Assembly: GCA_037045435.1 (NCBI GenBank)
Contig: JBAOID010000044.1
Span: 1 to 6,314, forward strand
Origin: CBDUEF01 sp018063485
Lineage (GTDB): Bacteria > Pseudomonadota > Alphaproteobacteria > Rhodobacterales > Rhodobacteraceae
Length of the DNA: 6,314 nucleotides
Reading direction: 5' to 3'
Shown here: one piece after another, positions 3,931-6,314 of the stretch
Numbering within the stretch: position 1 is the stretch's first letter
Layout of the letters: each line of letters opens with the position of its first letter
Notes under the pieces: model-generated
What the model saw: only the letters and a program-made list of their open reading frames with translations
The model's database searches: none
What the model was told of the DNA's origin: nothing
Made by a program: the position numbers and the translations under genes

Positions 3931-6314
3931 ATGACCGAGCCAGAACCCGCCGACACCCTTGAGGCGCAAGACGACCCAAAGTCGTCCGACATTCTGCTTG
4001 CCGCGATCAAGACAGCCGAGAAGGGCTTTGCGTCCTACAACCAACTGGCGCAGAAGGTTGACGACCTCTACAGCCTGCAGGGTCAGGACATCTTCGCGGA
4101 TGACCAAGGCGCAGGACTTCCAGCTCTTCTGGTCGTCAGCCTGGAAATCCTGAAGCCTTCGATCTACTCGCGCCCGCCGATCCCGGTTGTGGCCCCGAAG
4201 TTCAAGGACCGCGATCCCGTCATCAGCGTGGCTTCGCAGATGCTGGAGCGGGCACTGATCAGCGCCTTTGATGCCAGCGAAATTGACGAGGTGATGCTGG
4301 AAACCCGCGACGATCTGGCGATGAACAATCGCGGGGTGCAATGGCTGTCCTATGAGGACGAGGACGGGCAGAAGGTCTGCATTGAACACCTGGACCGCAC
4401 GGACTTCCTGCATGAGCCTGCCCGCAAATGGGCCGATGTGGGCTGGGTGGCCCGGCGCGCATGGATGACGCGGCTGGAAATGCAGGCCCGCTTCGGCGGC
4501 ACGGCATGGGAAAGCGCCAACTTCATGGTCCGGCACGATGACCGCAACATGGGGTCAGCCGACAACAGCGAAAAGGCGGGCGTGTGGGAGGTCTGGTCCA
4601 AGACTGACAACCGCGTGTATTGGGTCACGGATGGCGTCCCGACGATCCTTGACCACGACGAGCCGCACCTGCAGCTATCGCGGTTCTACCCCTGCCCACG
4701 GCCCGCCTATGGCACCCGGCGCAGGCGGTCACTGGTGCCGATCCCGGACTATGTGCGGTATGGCAACACGCTGGACCAGATCAGCGAGTTGACGACGCGG
4801 GTTTATGACCTGCTGAAGGAAGTCCGGCTGAAAGGGCTTCTTTCCGGCTGGTGGCGACATCGGGCAGGCGGTTGAAACGGCCATTGCGGACCAAAGCAGC
4901 GCCAGCATTCTGATCCCCGTCCCTGCGGCGGCGTTCATGGGCGCGGCAGGCGGGCAGATGGTGCAATGGCTGCCGCTGTCGGAAATTGCCACGGCCATCC
5001 AGGGGCTGCTTGCAGGCGCGCGGGCAGTTGATCCAGGACTTCTACGAGATCAGCGGTATCAGCGACATCATGCGCGGGGCCACGGACGCGCGGCGAGACC
5101 CTTGGCGCGCAACAGTTGAAGCAGCACAATGGGTCGATCCGGGTCAAGGACAAGGTTGACGAGTTGACGCGGATTGCGGCGGAAACGGCGCATATCGCGG
5201 GCGAAATCATGGCGGAGCATTTCAGCCAGAAATCGCTGATGGACATGAGCCAGATGCAGCTTGCGCACCAAGGCCGAAATCAAGAAATCTCTGAACGAGT
5301 TGGAAAAGACCGCAGACGCGGAATTGCGCGCCCTTGGGGACAAGGCCAAGCAGGCAATGCAGCAGATGCAGGGCCAGCAAGTGCCCCCGGAACAGGCGCA
5401 ACAGATGCAGGCGCAGTTTCAGGAGCAGCAGCAGGCCATCATTGCCAAATATGAGCCGCAGATCAAAGCCTTGGGCGAGGAAGTGTCAATCGACGCCGTG
5501 ATGCAGCTTCTGCGGGATGAGCGGACGCGCGGCTTTGTGATCGAGATTGAGACGGACAGCACGGTGTCTGACGGACGATATGGCCGAGAAGTCCAGCCGG
5601 GCCGAGTTCCTGTCGGCATTCAGCACGGCTTCGCAGGCGGTTGTGGGTCTGGCACAGGCCGGTCCTGCCGGGGCTGAATTGGGCGGTGCGCTGGTCAAGT
5701 TCGCGCTGGCCCCGTTCCGCGTCGGGCGCGAAATGGACGCCCAGATTGACAAGTTTGCCGAGGAAGCCGCCGCGATGGCAGGGCAAGCAGGGCGACGATG
5801 GCACGGCGGCGCTGGCAGAGGCGCAGGGCAAGCTGGCCGAGGCCGAGATGCAGAAGGCACAGGCGCAGATGGCCAAGGTGGAGGCTGATACGGTTCTCAA
5901 GCAAGCGGAAGGCCAGCGCAAGATGATGGAGGCGCAGGCCAAGGCGCAGGGCGATCAGGGCAAGTTGCAACTGGAAATGATCAAGCTGCAACAGGCCGCG
6001 ACGGCAGATCAAGGGCCAGAGGCGCAGATCAAGAGCCAGGAGGCACAAGCCCGCGTGGACATGATGAAGGCCCAGACCATGAAACTGCTGACCGAGGCGG
6101 GCGTCATGCTGTCGGAACAGCAGTTGAACGAGTTCACCAGCCTTGCGGACATCGAATTGCGGAAGTCGGGGCAGGCCATGGACGCGGCACAAGCCTGCGA
6201 TGGGGGAAGGCGGCGAAATCGGAAGACGACGATGAAGCGCCTAAGCCGCAGCCCGTCACGGCAAACACCGTTATGGAAGGCTTGCAGATGCTGGGGCAGA
6301 TGATGGCGCAGCAG
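3931..6314 (+). CDS. Phage portal protein, P22-like type, 3' end outside the window (nine frame breaks)
   Basis: Forms the dodecameric ring at one capsid vertex through which terminase pumps DNA. At least about 791 residues after correction, with no stop before the window edge. Seen in order: helical start DILLAAIKTAEKGFASYNQL; DFQLFWSS; LKPSIYSRPPIPVV with FKDRDP; PIPDYVRYGNTLDQI (about 270), RVYDLLKEVRLKGFFPAGGD; then the family hallmark GISDIMRGATDA plus ETLGAQQLK (about 374-395). From about residue 448 onward it is Gln/Ala/Lys/Glu-rich and almost wholly helical, like a coiled-coil barrel, e.g. AEAQGKLAEAEMQKAQAQM. An acidic stretch SEDDDEAP lies near the end. One surplus base is removed at about 4108-4109, 4834-4836, 5010-5012, 5092-5094, 5266, 5572-5573 and 5781-5783. 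About 4128-4140 and 6201-6205 (GGGGG) need two fewer bases or one more. ATG 3931 has AGGGG upstream. A separate scaffold gene in the C-terminal part is possible, but I see no stop and restart. Confidence 0.87.

Noticed and set aside
3461..3979. Uninterrupted 172-codon reverse-strand frame across the accessory block
   Set aside because: It starts at TTG inside the portal gene with no ribosome binding site, has no recognisable motif, and faces the forward promoter, ribosome binding site and ATGA overlap. Long antisense frames are common at this G+C.
3826..4536. Reverse-strand 236-codon frame opposite the portal start
   Set aside because: The forward strand here encodes conserved portal motifs; the reverse protein resembles nothing.
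5695..6192. Reverse-strand Leu/His-rich frame opposite the portal tail
   Set aside because: Its Leu and Arg richness is the complement of the forward Gln/Ala/Lys codons.
1..6314. Decaying prophage explanation for the broken genes
   Set aside because: Catalytic residues are all kept and nearly all lesions are single surplus bases in homopolymers, which fits sequencing error better. It cannot be excluded without reads.

Overview
The window is a phage or prophage DNA-packaging segment, all on the + strand. From left to right it encodes an orphan DNA adenine methyltransferase, a small winged-helix protein, a small TSCPD-like protein, the terminase small and large subunits, a two-gene insert of unknown function with its own promoter, and a portal protein that runs off the right edge. 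High G+C, GC-rich third codon positions and the style of the terminase and portal sequences suggest a temperate phage of an alphaproteobacterium, probably Rhodobacteraceae-like. That host call is inference; no host gene is present.

Most genes here do not read through in one frame. I found about 25 places where a gene resumes in another frame. At 23 of them removing exactly one base restores a sensible protein, and most lie in short homopolymers (GG, CC, TTT, CCCC). The other two, both in the portal gene, need two bases removed or one added. This looks like homopolymer overcalling in a poorly polished sequence, not gene decay. Gene calls below therefore span the frame breaks, and each break is listed.

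Layout. 1-1387: methyltransferase, winged-helix and TSCPD-like genes, joined by ATGA and GTGA stop/start overlaps and so probably one translationally coupled operon. A TGA at 1-3 hints that the methyltransferase start also overlaps an upstream stop. 1388-1526: a gap with a strong GC-rich hairpin and a weak promoter-like sequence. 1527-3326: intact terminase small subunit and terminase large subunit (two frame breaks), overlapping by 8 bases. 3327-3392: a good sigma70-type promoter (TTGACA, 17 bases, TATGGT) whose spacer holds a perfect 12-base palindrome, then a clear ribosome binding site. 3393-3881: two small genes (about 115 and 45 residues after correction) with an ATGA overlap. 3882-3930: a leader with two alternative hairpins, one covering the portal ribosome binding site. 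3931-6314: portal protein, at least about 790 residues, with a long Gln/Ala/Lys-rich helical C-terminal part.

Together, the terminase subunits recognise and cut the concatemer and pump DNA through the portal. The methyltransferase probably marks phage DNA or changes gene expression, and the winged-helix protein is a likely local regulator. The least explained parts are the promoter-driven small genes between terL and portal, the palindromic operator, and the TSCPD-like protein next to the packaging genes.
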